Shown here: positions 18,277 to 27,435 of the stretch, in pieces
Layout of the letters: each line of letters opens with the position of its first letter
How positions within the stretch are numbered: position 1 is the first letter of the stretch
Assembly: GCA_963714425.1 (NCBI GenBank)
Contig: CAVQOI010000004.1
Coordinates: forward strand, 558,001 to 622,000
DNA from: DATCYX01 sp963714425
GTDB lineage: Bacteria; Chloroflexota; Anaerolineae; Anaerolineales; UBA4823
Length of the DNA stretch: 64,000 nucleotides
Direction: 5' to 3'
Program-made: the position numbers and the translations under genes
Notes under the pieces: generated by a model
What the model was told of the DNA's origin: nothing
Databases searched by the model: none
What the model saw: the letters and a program-made list of their open reading frames with translations, nothing else

Positions 18277-19572
18277 TTACCCAGCCTTGCGCAACTCGGG
18301 GATACGAACCCATACCAACACAGCGTAAAGAAGAAGCGCAGCTGCGCCAACAGCAACCGCAAGTGGCTCGCCAAAACGTGCTGCGGCGACACCTGCTAAC
18401 AGCGAACCAATCGGCATCAAGCCAAAGAACGCCAGCACAAAGATACTCATTACCCGCCCGCGCAATGCATCGGGAACTTGGTTTTGCAGAAGCGCGTTGG
18501 AGGAATTCGCAAAAACCATAAACCCCCAACCGATCCCGACCAGGCTTAACAAGGAGAGTGGAAGCCAGCGCATTGCGGAAAAAACAAGCAGAAAGACGGG
18601 CATGACGAAGCTGCCCAGGGTGACCAGCCTGCCGCGCAAAACATAGCTACCAAAAGCAGCGATCATCAGTGCGCCTGCCAAGGCACCCAAACCACGCGCC
18701 GACTGCAAGAACCCATTCGTAGCTGCGTTCCCTCCCAAGATATTCACTGCCCAGGCGGGCATCAGGGCAACAAAACTAATCCCAAAAAGGCTTGTAACCG
18801 CCAGGCTGGTAATAATCGTGCGCGGGATCAGATTCTTGCGCACGTAACTGAAACCCTCCACCACGTCCTCGCGCGCTGTGCTTGCTGAGGCGGGCTTGTG
18901 AATGGACTTGATGCGCATCAACAACAGAGCAGCGATGACTGCCAGGAACGTCACGCCATTGACGAGGAAACACAACGTAGGACCCAGAGCAGCATAAAGA
19001 AGACCGCCGGCAGCCGGGCCGATGGCGGTGGCTGCGTTGAACATGCTTGAGTTCAGAGCGATGGCATTGGTCATGTCTTCTCGCGGGACCAACTCCAGAA
19101 CAAACGCCTGCCTGGCAGGCGCGTCAAAAGAATTGGCTATCCCGAGCAGGAAAGCCAGCGCCAGGATATGCCACGGCTCTACTAAGCGGGCATAAGTAAG
19201 ACCAGCAAGCACAAACGCCAGGATCATCATTGCAACCTGTGTGATAACCAGCAAATTACGCCTGGACATGCGGTCTGCTATCACGCCACCATAAAGAGTG
19301 AACATCCAGGACGGGATGCCGGCAGCGAACCCAACGTAGCCTAGATAAGCTGAGGATCTGGTCAGCTCGAAGAGCAGGTAGCCCTGGGCGGTGGCTTGCA
19401 CCCATGTTCCCATTAACGAGACCAGTTGACCGACAAACCACAGGCGGTAGTTTGGATGCCTTAACGCTGCAAAAGTCCCCCGCGCGCTTGGTCGTGATCT
19501 CGGTTGCATAGGTGGGATGGGGTCGGAACCAGACAATCCTGGTGAGGCAATGTTGAGCCTGGTGTCGGGCAT
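18277..19572 (-). CDS. MFS transporter (enterobactin-exporter-like group)
   Basis: A 12-helix major facilitator of about 431 residues. It shows the MFS loop 2-3 motif as GGVIADRMSRRNLL, an N-terminal FAALRHPNYRLWFVGQLVSLMGTW typical of the MFS_3/EntS-like group, and the segment ANSFDAPARQAFVLELV. Members export small molecules or drugs by proton antiport; the substrate is unknown. I set the start at the ATG at 19572 (MPDTRLN), 7 bases after a TATAAT, rather than at 19596, where the first codons would overlap that -10 element. Confidence 0.85.
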   Translation of the reverse strand: MPDTRLNIASPGLSGSDPIPPMQPRSRPSARGTFAALRHPNYRLWFVGQLVSLMGTWVQATAQGYLLFELTRSSAYLGYVGFAAGIPSWMFTLYGGVIADRMSRRNLLVITQVAMMILAFVLAGLTYARLVEPWHILALAFLLGIANSFDAPARQAFVLELVPREDMTNAIALNSSMFNAATAIGPAAGGLLYAALGPTLCFLVNGVTFLAVIAALLLMRIKSIHKPASASTAREDVVEGFSYVRKNLIPRTIITSLAVTSLFGISFVALMPAWAVNILGGNAATNGFLQSARGLGALAGALMIAAFGSYVLRGRLVTLGSFVMPVFLLVFSAMRWLPLSLLSLVGIGWGFMVFANSSNALLQNQVPDALRGRVMSIFVLAFFGLMPIGSLLAGVAAARFGEPLAVAVGAAALLLYAVLVWVRIPELRKAG

Positions 19573-19579
19573 ACCCCCC

Positions 19580-19585
19580 ATTATA
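19580..19585 (-). promoter_or_regulatory. -10 element (TATAAT) of the MFS gene, leaderless arrangement
   Basis: On the minus strand, a consensus TATAAT is followed by 7 bases and then the ATG at 19572. No Shine-Dalgarno lies between. This supports a leaderless mRNA and fixes the start codon. Confidence 0.6.
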
Positions 19586-19647
19586 AACCCACCCAAGATC
19601 GGGTCTATTCTTCTCCAGGTCTCATCAAATTCATCTGGTATTACGAC

Positions 19648-19653
19648 TATAAT
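19648..19653 (+). promoter_or_regulatory. Candidate -10 (TATAAT) for the dioxygenase-like lipoprotein
   Basis: A consensus TATAAT lies 73 bases before the ATG at 19727, in the divergent region shared with the MFS gene. No convincing -35 is seen. Confidence 0.4.
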
Positions 19654-19726
19654 GATCTAAATAAGGTTTAGAATCGGGCGAATTAACCCCTCCTATTTCG
19701 TAACCCAGATCAAATGAAATCGACCT

Positions 19727-20308
19727 ATGAAAGCTAGTTTTCAAATTACCTGCATGCTGCTCATCGGACTGGCATCCCTGACTGCCTGTGAACCGGCGAC
19801 GCAATCTCCACCATCTGTTACACAAGAGTTAGGCAATCTACCCATATCCGGAAGCAGCCCAATCGATACTGCTCAATTACTTGAGACCCTACCCGCCTCT
19901 AATGACTCCGCACCCGCATCTCAAACCTGCCTTCCTACCGAACCTGACGCTGAGGGACCGTTCTACGAGCCTGGCGCGCCTCTGCGCGATCGTGTCGGCG
20001 AGGGGTACACACTCCAGGGGGTGGTGCGCTCGGCGGATGGTTGTATCCCTATCGCCGCAGCGCAAATTGAATTCTGGATGGCAGGGCCAGATGGATCCTA
20101 CAGCGATGAGTATCGTGCCACGCTGTTGGCGAATGGTAATGGCGCCTATCGCTTTGAGAGCCATGCGCCATCACCATACGCAAATCGCCCCCCGCACATT
20201 CACATCAAGATCAGCGCTTCGGGCTTTGAGACGCTGGTCACCCAGCATTACCCCGCACAGGGGACCAGCAGTGCAACTTTAGATCTGGTGTTGGTTAAAA
20301 ATCCTTAG
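19727..20308 (+). CDS. Intradiol ring-cleavage dioxygenase-like lipoprotein
   Basis: A 193-residue protein with a lipoprotein signal peptide: a hydrophobic stretch ending in LASLTAC (lipobox TAC, Cys21). After a short linker comes the intradiol dioxygenase core: PTEPDAEGPFYEPGAP, a beta sandwich, and PYANRPPHIHIKI, where the HIH histidines and the PY tyrosine match the non-haem Fe(III) ligands. A second tyrosine lies in DGSYSDEYRA. Classical members cleave catechols in the cytoplasm; a lipid-anchored extracellular form suggests action on external aromatic compounds. Activity is inferred. Confidence 0.8.
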   Translation: MKASFQITCMLLIGLASLTACEPATQSPPSVTQELGNLPISGSSPIDTAQLLETLPASNDSAPASQTCLPTEPDAEGPFYEPGAPLRDRVGEGYTLQGVVRSADGCIPIAAAQIEFWMAGPDGSYSDEYRATLLANGNGAYRFESHAPSPYANRPPHIHIKISASGFETLVTQHYPAQGTSSATLDLVLVKNP

Positions 20309-20468
20309 GCGATCCAGCACAAGCGAGATGCAGGAATCCACCTATGAGGGGATTGAGAAAAAACCTTTCACATCAGACCCGGAGACCTGAGCCTGAAGCA
20401 AATCCTTAAGGAGGCGTCTATTTCGCGCAATGGACCAGGTCGATCAGTGATGCGAGAACCCTGGGCTG

Positions 20469-20843
20469 TCAGAGCGCTTGCCGTCCAGCGAAGCCAGCAT
20501 CCATATCATGCCAGAATTGCACGCTGTCTTCGTTGAATTGCCAGCATAGATATACTTCTCGCCCGTCGCGAAGAGCAGGGAAATCCAGCAGCCCCTGGTT
20601 TAGATCTTTGAGCAAAACGCCTTCAGCCTGGATTTGCCGGATCATGGCGTCCAGGATGGCAAACTCCATCGCCGCCTGGCTGGCAGCCTGGCTTCCGCCA
20701 TTCCCCACAGCTTTTTGCAAAGCCGGCCAGATCTCTGGCTGCCGCTCCAGGATGGATTGGCGAAGCTCTAATATTTTCTCAACAACTGGCCTCAAGGTGA
20801 CCAGAGTTTCATTGGCTTCTTCAATAGTAAAGTAGCGCGTCAT
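20469..20843 (-). CDS. DUF2203 family protein
   Basis: A 124-residue protein beginning MTRYFTIEEANETLVTLRPVV, the DUF2203 signature, with two long helices and the closing block GREVYLCWQFNEDSVQFWHD. The function of the family is unknown. It lies 4 bases after glcF and is likely the last gene of the glc operon. The ATG at 20843 is chosen; the frame is open 23 codons further, but those codons lie inside glcF and have no family similarity. Confidence 0.8.
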   Translation of the reverse strand: MTRYFTIEEANETLVTLRPVVEKILELRQSILERQPEIWPALQKAVGNGGSQAASQAAMEFAILDAMIRQIQAEGVLLKDLNQGLLDFPALRDGREVYLCWQFNEDSVQFWHDMDAGFAGRQAL

Positions 20844-20847
20844 CGAT

Positions 20848-22134
20848 CTAGCTCCAACCTCGATATGCACGGTCGAGCACTTCCACAGTATGCAAGACCG
20901 GAATTGCTTCACCTTGCTGATGCAAGTGCGTCCGTATTTGCACTATGCATCCAATATTCCCCGTAGCCACCGCCTGCGCACCGCTTTCGAGAATGCGTTG
21001 GGTTTTACGACCACCCAGGCGCCGGGCTACATCGGGCTGTTCGATATTATACAACCCTGCCGATCCGCAGCACAGGTCAGACTCAGCCAAAGGGACCAGG
21101 GTCAAGTTGGAGATCTGTGATAGAAGCCGTCGCGGGGCGCCCACGACACCTTGCGCATGAGCCAGGTGACAGGCATCGTGATAAGCCAGCCGGATTGGCT
21201 CAGTTAGCGAGGGAGGTTCATCGATGCCAAGATTGTCCAGGAAGGCGCTGATATCTTGCGCCAGATGAGTAAATGTCTCAGCAAGTGCCTGCCAACCACC
21301 CTCAGATAAGGCGTGCTCATTCGAGTTCTCGTACAACCATGGATATTCCTTTATGCCCGAGCCACAACCAGCCGCGTTCGTGATGACAGCATCGATATCA
21401 GATGGGAAAATCTGCAAGAGGTGCGTCGCTTGAGAGCGCGCAAGGGGCAGTTCTCCAGCGTGCAAAGCAAGCGATCCGCAACATCCCTGGTTAGGAGGGA
21501 TGACCACCTCCACGCCATTCCGCGAAAGCACCCTCAAGCTCGCCCAGTTGATCTCCGGGGCTAGCGCCTGCTGCGCACAGCCTGTTACCAGAGCTACCCT
21601 GGCGCGCCTGCGCCCCTGAGCAGGCACCAATCCGGGCAGCGGCTGGCTGGAGGGCATGGATTTTGGCAGCAGCTCAAGCATGGCGCGCATCTCGCCTGGG
21701 AGGAAGGCTTGCAACGGTTTCGCTGCCCGCCCCGAGAGTGCCACCATGTGCATGCGCTCCGGATGGGGAAGCGTTTCAAAAGCCAGGCGTCTCGCGAGGC
21801 GCTGCGCGAGGGGTTTGCTGCGGCGTTCCTGGGCATAATAACGGAATGGTGTGATCAGCTCACCGTATGGCACGCCCGACGGGCACGCACTCACACAACC
21901 CAGGCAACCCAGGCAGCGGTCTATGTAAGGAAGAGCCTGCTCGAGCTCCACTTGCCCTTCTAATACAGATTTCATGATTACAATACGGCCGCGCGGCGAA
22001 TCCATCTCCGCGCCCAATTCATTGTATGTTGGGCAAGCTGGCAAGCAGAAGCCACAATGCACACACTTTTCCACAGCGCCAGCCATGCGCTCACCAAATA
22101 CCCCTAACGAATCAACCGGAATGGTGTGCTGCAT
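20848..22134 (-). CDS. glcF: Glycolate oxidase iron-sulfur subunit GlcF
   Basis: A 428-residue protein. Two [4Fe-4S] motifs lie near the N-terminus: CVHCGFCLPACPTYNE (about 22-37) and CLGCLGCVSACPSG (about 74-87). Two cysteine-rich CCG domains follow (GCCGSLALHAGE and LCCGSAGLYN). It passes electrons from the flavin subunits GlcD and GlcE in oxidation of glycolate (or D-lactate-like 2-hydroxy acids) to the 2-oxoacid. It starts 1 base after the glcE stop. Confidence 0.9.
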   Translation of the reverse strand: MQHTIPVDSLGVFGERMAGAVEKCVHCGFCLPACPTYNELGAEMDSPRGRIVIMKSVLEGQVELEQALPYIDRCLGCLGCVSACPSGVPYGELITPFRYYAQERRSKPLAQRLARRLAFETLPHPERMHMVALSGRAAKPLQAFLPGEMRAMLELLPKSMPSSQPLPGLVPAQGRRRARVALVTGCAQQALAPEINWASLRVLSRNGVEVVIPPNQGCCGSLALHAGELPLARSQATHLLQIFPSDIDAVITNAAGCGSGIKEYPWLYENSNEHALSEGGWQALAETFTHLAQDISAFLDNLGIDEPPSLTEPIRLAYHDACHLAHAQGVVGAPRRLLSQISNLTLVPLAESDLCCGSAGLYNIEQPDVARRLGGRKTQRILESGAQAVATGNIGCIVQIRTHLHQQGEAIPVLHTVEVLDRAYRGWS

Positions 22135-22135
22135 A

Positions 22136-23230
22136 TCAGAATTTACCCATAGGGTCCAATGCCCTTTTCACCCGGTCGGCAAACACCATGCCTGTGCCAG
22201 CCCCAATCAGAGGCTGCCCCGGGGTCCCCAGTACGACCAGCCCAGCCAACCCCTGGCTGATTAACACCTCGTCCAGACCGGAGAGATCGCCGGGCCAGGC
22301 AATCCACGCCAGGTTTGCACCAACGCTATAGCGACGCTGGGCTCCATTTTGCGCAAGACGCTCGTCCAGGGGCAGCACTTTCCGTGGAGTCACAGGAACC
22401 TTGACCAGGCTGTGGCCAGACTTCACCCACATAAACTCCCTGGCTCTCTGCCAGAGTCCCTTTTCTCGCGTTCCCTCCACGATTTCGCATCTCATAGCTT
22501 TGCCATCGCCGCAACGCATGAACTCGCTCAGCGTCTCAATACGTTGAGCTAGGCTCAGCGTATTGCCACCCAGGCGAACAAGCAAGCTGCATCCAGGCTC
22601 GTGCACTTCGAGGTCTAAAGCGAGGAGCTCCAGCGGGGCAGCAGCCAGCCGAGATAGAGCTTGCAGGGCAAGGCTCAAATTGTCATATGTAGCCTGCAGG
22701 GTTATGAAATCCGCTGGAAGCGGGAAAACCTTAAAAGACAGCTCTACCAGCAAGCCGTATTTCCCCAGACTGCCCACCATAAACTTAGCCAAGTCAAAAC
22801 CGGCCGCATTTTTAACCACCTTTCCGCCGCTGTTGACGAGGTTCCCGCTGCCGTCCACGAACTTCACCCCAAGCAAAAAATCACGCACACCCCCAAAGCG
22901 ATACCGCCCTGGCCCGCTCAGCCCAGATGCAACCGCCCCACCCAGGGTGCCACCCTTCTCGACCAATACAGGATCAAAAGGCAGGAATTGGCCTTTCTTC
23001 GCCAACTCCTGTTGAACGTCCATCAGGCGGCTGCCAGCCCAGGCTGTAATGGTGAATTCTTCCGGCTGGTAGTCGAGTATGCCTCGCAAATCGGTCATCT
23101 CCAGTACGGTCACCCCCTCAACAGGCTGCAGGGCGGTTTTGGTCCCGCCGCCGCGCGCTCCAACCCGCGCTTGGTCACGGATGCATTCCTGTATTTTAGA
23201 TACTGTGAGAGGGCGACTCTGGCTGATCAT
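22136..23230 (-). CDS. glcE: Glycolate oxidase FAD-binding subunit GlcE
   Basis: About 364 residues with the FAD_binding_4 (PCMH) fold: AWAGSRLMDVQQELAKKG, GTLGGAVASGLSGPGRYRFG and VRDFLLGVKFVDGSG. It lacks the second oxidase domain of GlcD, as usual for GlcE. I take the ATG at 23230 (MISQSRPL) as start; the frame is open further up but that part overlaps glcD and has no similarity to the family. It works with GlcD and GlcF at the membrane. Confidence 0.88.
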   Translation of the reverse strand: MISQSRPLTVSKIQECIRDQARVGARGGGTKTALQPVEGVTVLEMTDLRGILDYQPEEFTITAWAGSRLMDVQQELAKKGQFLPFDPVLVEKGGTLGGAVASGLSGPGRYRFGGVRDFLLGVKFVDGSGNLVNSGGKVVKNAAGFDLAKFMVGSLGKYGLLVELSFKVFPLPADFITLQATYDNLSLALQALSRLAAAPLELLALDLEVHEPGCSLLVRLGGNTLSLAQRIETLSEFMRCGDGKAMRCEIVEGTREKGLWQRAREFMWVKSGHSLVKVPVTPRKVLPLDERLAQNGAQRRYSVGANLAWIAWPGDLSGLDEVLISQGLAGLVVLGTPGQPLIGAGTGMVFADRVKRALDPMGKF

Positions 23231-23277
23231 CGGGTGTTTGATTATCTCTGGAATCTGGCTAACCGCAATAGCTCTTC

Positions 23278-24658
23278 TTAGGAGGGGAACATTTTCCCGC
23301 GGTTGGCGATCTGAAATGGATCCATCTGCATGCGGATAGCGAGCATGGCATCCACATCTGCCTCGCCGAACATCACAGGAAGGTACTGGCGTTTCTCCAG
23401 GCCGATGCCATGCTCGCCTGTAATCGAGCCGCCAAACCGTACGCACATGTGCAGAACCTCACCAGCAAGCTGCTCGGCGCGTGTAAAAGCTCCCGGTTCG
23501 CGCCCATCATACAAGATTAGCGGGTGCAAGTTGCCATCACCGGCGTGAAATACATTCGCCACGCGCAGATTGTACTTAGCACTGAGTCGCTGGATTTCCG
23601 CCAGGGCGTCACCCAGGCGACCTCGAGGTACCACCCCATCCTGCACCAGGAAATCAGGGCTGAGACGACCGACCGCTGAAAATGCACTCTTGCGCCCCTT
23701 CCAGATACGTTGGCGCTCAGCCTCATCTCGGGCTTCGCGGACTTCATAGGCGCCTGAAGCCTGGATGATCTGCATCAGGGTGAGATAGTCGAACTCAACG
23801 GAAGCAGCCTCTCCATCCAACTCGACCACGAGAAGCCCTTGGGCGTCGGTGGGATATCCAGCCGAAACTGCGGCCTCGGCTGCCTGGATGGCAAGGTTAT
23901 CCATGATCTCGATTGCTCCTGGCAGCATGCCAGATGCGACAATCTGTGCGACGGCTTGCGCCTGCACTCTGAAGAGAAGCATATGCCGCCAGGATTGTGC
24001 GGTAAGTCTCAGGTTTGGGAAGCAGGCGTAATGTAGCTTCCAGGGCGATTCCGAACACACCCTCCGAGCCTACGAACAGACCTGTCAGGTCAGGGCCCGT
24101 GCTCTCCAGGCTTTCGCCACCAAGGTGCACGACCTCGCCATCTGCCAGCACGGCTTTCAGGCCGAGGACGTGGTTGCTGGTCATGCCGTACTTCAGGCAG
24201 TGGGCGCCCCCAGCATTGAAGGCGATATTCCCACCAATCGTGCACACCGGTTGGCTAGACGGGTCGGGCGCGTAGTACAGTCCATATTGGGCTGCGCGGC
24301 GGCTGACCTCCAGGTTGATCACTCCTGGCTCCACGACAGCCAGGCGCTCCTCGGGGTCTAGACGCAGGATACGGTTCAGTCGATTCAGGGCGATCACGAC
24401 TCCATCGGGTACAGGTGTGGATCCACCCGAAAGGCTGGTGCCGCTGCCTCGGGCGACGAAAGGGACATTGAAGCGATGGCACAGACGCACTGCCTGAATA
24501 ACTTCTTCTTGCGTCTCTGCAATAATGACTGCTCCCGGACGAGCACGCAATGCCGTAAGTGCATCTGATTCATAGGCAGCGAGCTGCGCCGCTCCGGTGA
24601 GAATGCGGTCGGGAGGGAAAATGGTAGAAAGCGCGGGGAGCAGATACGACATCGTCAT
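23278..24658 (-). pseudogene. glcD: glcD (glycolate oxidase FAD subunit), broken by an apparent +1 frameshift
   Basis: Two adjoining minus-strand frames together give a full GlcD of about 460 residues. The first (from ATG 24658, with AAGGAG upstream) holds the FAD site: PFVARGSGTSLSGGSTPVPDG and CTIGGNIAFNAGG. The second holds the oxidase C-terminus: IVASGMLPGAIEIMDNL, VANVFHAGDGNLHPLILYD and TGEHGIGLEKRQYL. The family sequence jumps frame at 23957-23962, where one surplus base would restore ...SLQSAG-QAVAQIV.... Everything else is intact, including catalytic histidines, so a sequencing error or a very recent mutation is likely. Confidence 0.85.
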
Positions 24659-24714
24659 CGATGCAACTCCTTCAGCTCCCCTCGCGCCTCTTTGTTTGCC
24701 CATATACGGTCTCC

Positions 24715-25950
24715 TCAAGGGATCGTAAAGAAGAATTTTGTCCCGTGTAGATTGCTCTCAACACCGATCTCCCCTCCATGGGCTTCCACGAGACCCTTGG
24801 CAATGGCTAATCCCAAACCTGCGCCTCCGGTGGAGCGGCTGCGTGATTTTTCACCCCTATAGAAACTCTCGAAAACATTCGGCAAATCCTCCACCCGGAT
24901 CCCTTCCCCTGTATCTATAACCTCGACACGCACACGGTTTTTCTCCCGCATTGCGATCACTTCAACGCTGCCGTGTTCTGGCGTGTGTCGCAGGGCGTTG
25001 CTCACCAGGTTTGTTAACACCCGGCCAATCCGCGGCGCGTCCATGTAGACGGGATCGACACCTTGCTCAACCCTGCCTTTCAAGTCTACAGTCTGGCGGG
25101 CTGCCAGCTCAGAAAAACTTTCCAGTGTATCGGAGATCAGATCAGCCAGGCTGTTCCCGGCGCACTCAAGGGGAATCCCACCCGCGTCGAGTTGCGCCAT
25201 TTGGAAGAGATCGTCAATCAGGGTGGACAGGGATTGGATATCCTTCTGAGCAGAGCGCAGGTAACGCTGGGCTGTCTGAGGATCATCCACGATGCCATCA
25301 GCCAATGCCTCGACAACAGCTCGGATCGAAGCCAGGGGAGTCTGCAAGTCATGTCCGACCCAGGCAATCAGGTCACGGCGCGTTCTTTCCAACTCCTGCT
25401 GTCTCTCTTGAGCTGCATGGAGCTTCGCTGCCATCTGATTAAAAGTACTCGCCAGAGTCGCCAACTCATCCCTGCCACTTAATGGCAGGCGGACGTCTAG
25501 CTCCCCTGCCGCGATCTTAATCGCAGCGCGATCGAGCAGGCGGATGCGATCGGTCAGGGTGGTTGACAGGAAATACCCCAGGACCATAGCGATCCCCCCC
25601 GCGAACACCAGCAGCACGGTAGCTAGCAGCAGGTCATGCTGGCTGGCGAACATCAAACGCGCCGTCAGCCACACGTTGACAAAGGTCAGCAGCGACGACA
25701 GCGCATAACCTCCCAAAAGGGTCCAGCGGATGGTGGGGCTGCGATCCATCCATCCCAAACGGTAGGTGCCATAGCCTGCCAAGACCGAAATTAGTGCAGT
25801 GATGGATAGGAAGAGCGCCATCAAGCCGATCTCATTCATCGGGGGCTGCATCATCAAATAGAAGATCGCCAAAGAGAGGGCGACAATCCACCCCACACCG
25901 ATAATGAAACGAACAGGAAGGTTAATCCGAGGAATAGTATTTGTCTTCAT
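24715..25950 (-). CDS. HAMP-containing sensor histidine kinase
   Basis: A 411-residue membrane kinase. The first about 150 residues form four hydrophobic segments with little extracellular sequence. A HAMP domain follows (about 130-185), then HisKA with phospho-acceptor His in AWVGHDLQTPLASIRAVVEA, and the HATPase domain with N box SNALRHTPEHG, DTGEGI and GGAGLGLAIAKG. It lies 5 bases downstream of its response regulator gene on the same strand, forming a standard OmpR-type pair. The signal sensed is unknown. Confidence 0.9.
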   Translation of the reverse strand: MKTNTIPRINLPVRFIIGVGWIVALSLAIFYLMMQPPMNEIGLMALFLSITALISVLAGYGTYRLGWMDRSPTIRWTLLGGYALSSLLTFVNVWLTARLMFASQHDLLLATVLLVFAGGIAMVLGYFLSTTLTDRIRLLDRAAIKIAAGELDVRLPLSGRDELATLASTFNQMAAKLHAAQERQQELERTRRDLIAWVGHDLQTPLASIRAVVEALADGIVDDPQTAQRYLRSAQKDIQSLSTLIDDLFQMAQLDAGGIPLECAGNSLADLISDTLESFSELAARQTVDLKGRVEQGVDPVYMDAPRIGRVLTNLVSNALRHTPEHGSVEVIAMREKNRVRVEVIDTGEGIRVEDLPNVFESFYRGEKSRSRSTGGAGLGLAIAKGLVEAHGGEIGVESNLHGTKFFFTIP

Positions 25951-25955
25951 GCTAT

Positions 25956-26645
25956 TTATGGCTCAAACTTATATCCCACCCCCCACATGGTGATGATGTG
26001 AACCGGGTTAGAGGGGTCGGCTTCAATTTTCTCGCGCAAGCGGCGCACGTGAACCGTGACAGTTCCCGGGTCGATGTAATCCGAGAGTCCCCACACACGC
26101 TCGAGCAATTGGCGGCGGGTGAATACTTGCCGCGGGTGGAGCGCCAGTATCCAAAGCATATCGAATTCTTTTACAGTGAGCAGGGCTTCCTCTCCGCCCA
26201 CAGTGACCAGCCGGGTTTGCGGATCGATCACCAGCTCGTCAAAGACCAACGGTTGTTCTTTGCTCTCTTGCTTGGTTCCCGAGCTTCGGCGTAAAACAGC
26301 GCGCACACGGCTGACAAGCTCTTGCGGGCTGAACGGCTTTACCACGTAATCATCAGCGCCCATCTCAAACCCCTCGATACGGTCTGCCTCCGCGCGCCGG
26401 GCAGTAAGCATGATTATCGGTGTATCACCTCGCTCCCGGACCAGCCGGGCGATCTCGAAGCCATCCAATCCGGGAAGCATCACATCCAGCACGATCAGGT
26501 CTGGCAGCTTATTGTCCAGAGCGTCCAAAGCAGCATCCCCGTCAGTAGCCAGCTTGACCTGGTAGCCTGCACGCCGTAGATAGAGACTCACAACCTCTGC
26601 GATGCTTGGCTCGTCTTCAACCACAAGAATTAACGAATTACCCAT
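25956..26645 (-). CDS. OmpR/PhoB-family response regulator
   Basis: About 229 residues. The receiver domain has the acidic pocket VVEDEP, the phospho-acceptor in LIVLDVMLPGLDG, the Thr of IIMLTAR and the Lys of DDYVVKPFSPQELVSRV. The winged-helix DNA-binding domain ends in GTVTVHVRRLREKIE and IITMWGVGYKF. The target genes are unknown. I take the ATG at 26645 (MGNSLILVVEDE) because a -10 hexamer lies 7 bases upstream. Confidence 0.92.
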   Translation of the reverse strand: MGNSLILVVEDEPSIAEVVSLYLRRAGYQVKLATDGDAALDALDNKLPDLIVLDVMLPGLDGFEIARLVRERGDTPIIMLTARRAEADRIEGFEMGADDYVVKPFSPQELVSRVRAVLRRSSGTKQESKEQPLVFDELVIDPQTRLVTVGGEEALLTVKEFDMLWILALHPRQVFTRRQLLERVWGLSDYIDPGTVTVHVRRLREKIEADPSNPVHIITMWGVGYKFEP

Positions 26646-26652
26646 AGGTACT

Positions 26653-26658
26653 ATCATA
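26653..26658 (-). promoter_or_regulatory. -10-like hexamer (TATGAT) of the two-component operon, leaderless arrangement
   Basis: On the minus strand TATGAT is followed by 7 bases (AGTACCT) and the ATG at 26645. A possible -35, ATGACA, lies 19 bases upstream of the hexamer. No Shine-Dalgarno is present. Confidence 0.5.
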
Positions 26659-26691
26659 CCCAATCTTGCTGATTCATTGTCATTCAAATCC

Positions 26692-27418
26692 TTACGGCTT
26701 TCTTAACACCTGGTCAATCAGCTGGCTCATGCGTTCGTAATGCGAGCCTTTCCAATACACCTGCTGGCAAGCAGGACATATATGAAACTCGTCGAAATAT
26801 TTGCGTGTGAGTGGTTCCAGGCGGTGGAGGATGTCTTGCTTACGGGCAGGGACCAGCTTCTCGTTGCAGCGCACACAACGTTGAAAAGGACGGGCGCTGC
26901 CTGCCAATCGATAACGTTCGACTACCTCTTGGAGCTGCTGGCGGGGGTCTTTACTGCGCAGCCAGTAACCGCGAGTGACCTGATTTCGCATGAGTAGGCG
27001 TTTATCCCGAGTGAGCAAAATCCGCCCTTCCTGTTCGCTGCGCAAAGCGAGCTCATCATCTTGGAAGTCGTTTCTGTAGAGGGCATCGAAACCCAGGATA
27101 CGCAGGTAGGCTGCAAGGCGCCCTAGGTGGTTATCCAGGATAAAGCGTGGCTTTTCCTCAACTGTACCTTCTCCTCTCTCGCTGGTTTCCGGGTAAATGG
27201 CGACATCGTCTCCGGGTTGCACGAGATAGCTATATTCAACCGGTTCATTGTTTACAAAGATCGAGCCGATCTCAGTGTGGGGCACTCCCAAAGATTCGAT
27301 TAAATGCTTAATCGATTGGTCTGCCTGCGCAGAGATGGTTACCCTAGCAATCCATCTTTGAGCCCGGGAGCAGGTCACCGAGTTTAGGATGAAACCAGAA
27401 CCGAGCCACTCTTTGCAT
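26692..27418 (-). pseudogene. Mut7-C RNase-domain protein with ubiquitin-like N-terminus, apparent +1 frameshift near its start
   Basis: The long frame gives a ubiquitin-like domain (SIKHLIESLGVPHTEIGSI, YLVQPGDDVAIYP), then a Mut7-C PIN-like domain (FILDNHLGRLAAYLRILGFD, EGRILLTRDKRLL) and a zinc ribbon CVRCNEKL...CPACQQVYW. Its own first residues do not fit the family. The expected N-terminus is in another frame: from the ATG at 27418 it reads MQRVARFWFHPKLGDLLPGS and then meets a stop. One extra base near 27354-27362 (an AAA run on the coding strand) would join the two. The function is probably RNA cleavage. Confidence 0.75.
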
Positions 27419-27435
27419 AATGCCAAATCCGAAGC

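Noticed and set aside
22661..23281. A 206-codon plus-strand frame opposite glcE
   Set aside because: Shadow of the GC-rich glcE coding sequence; no family features or ribosome-binding site.
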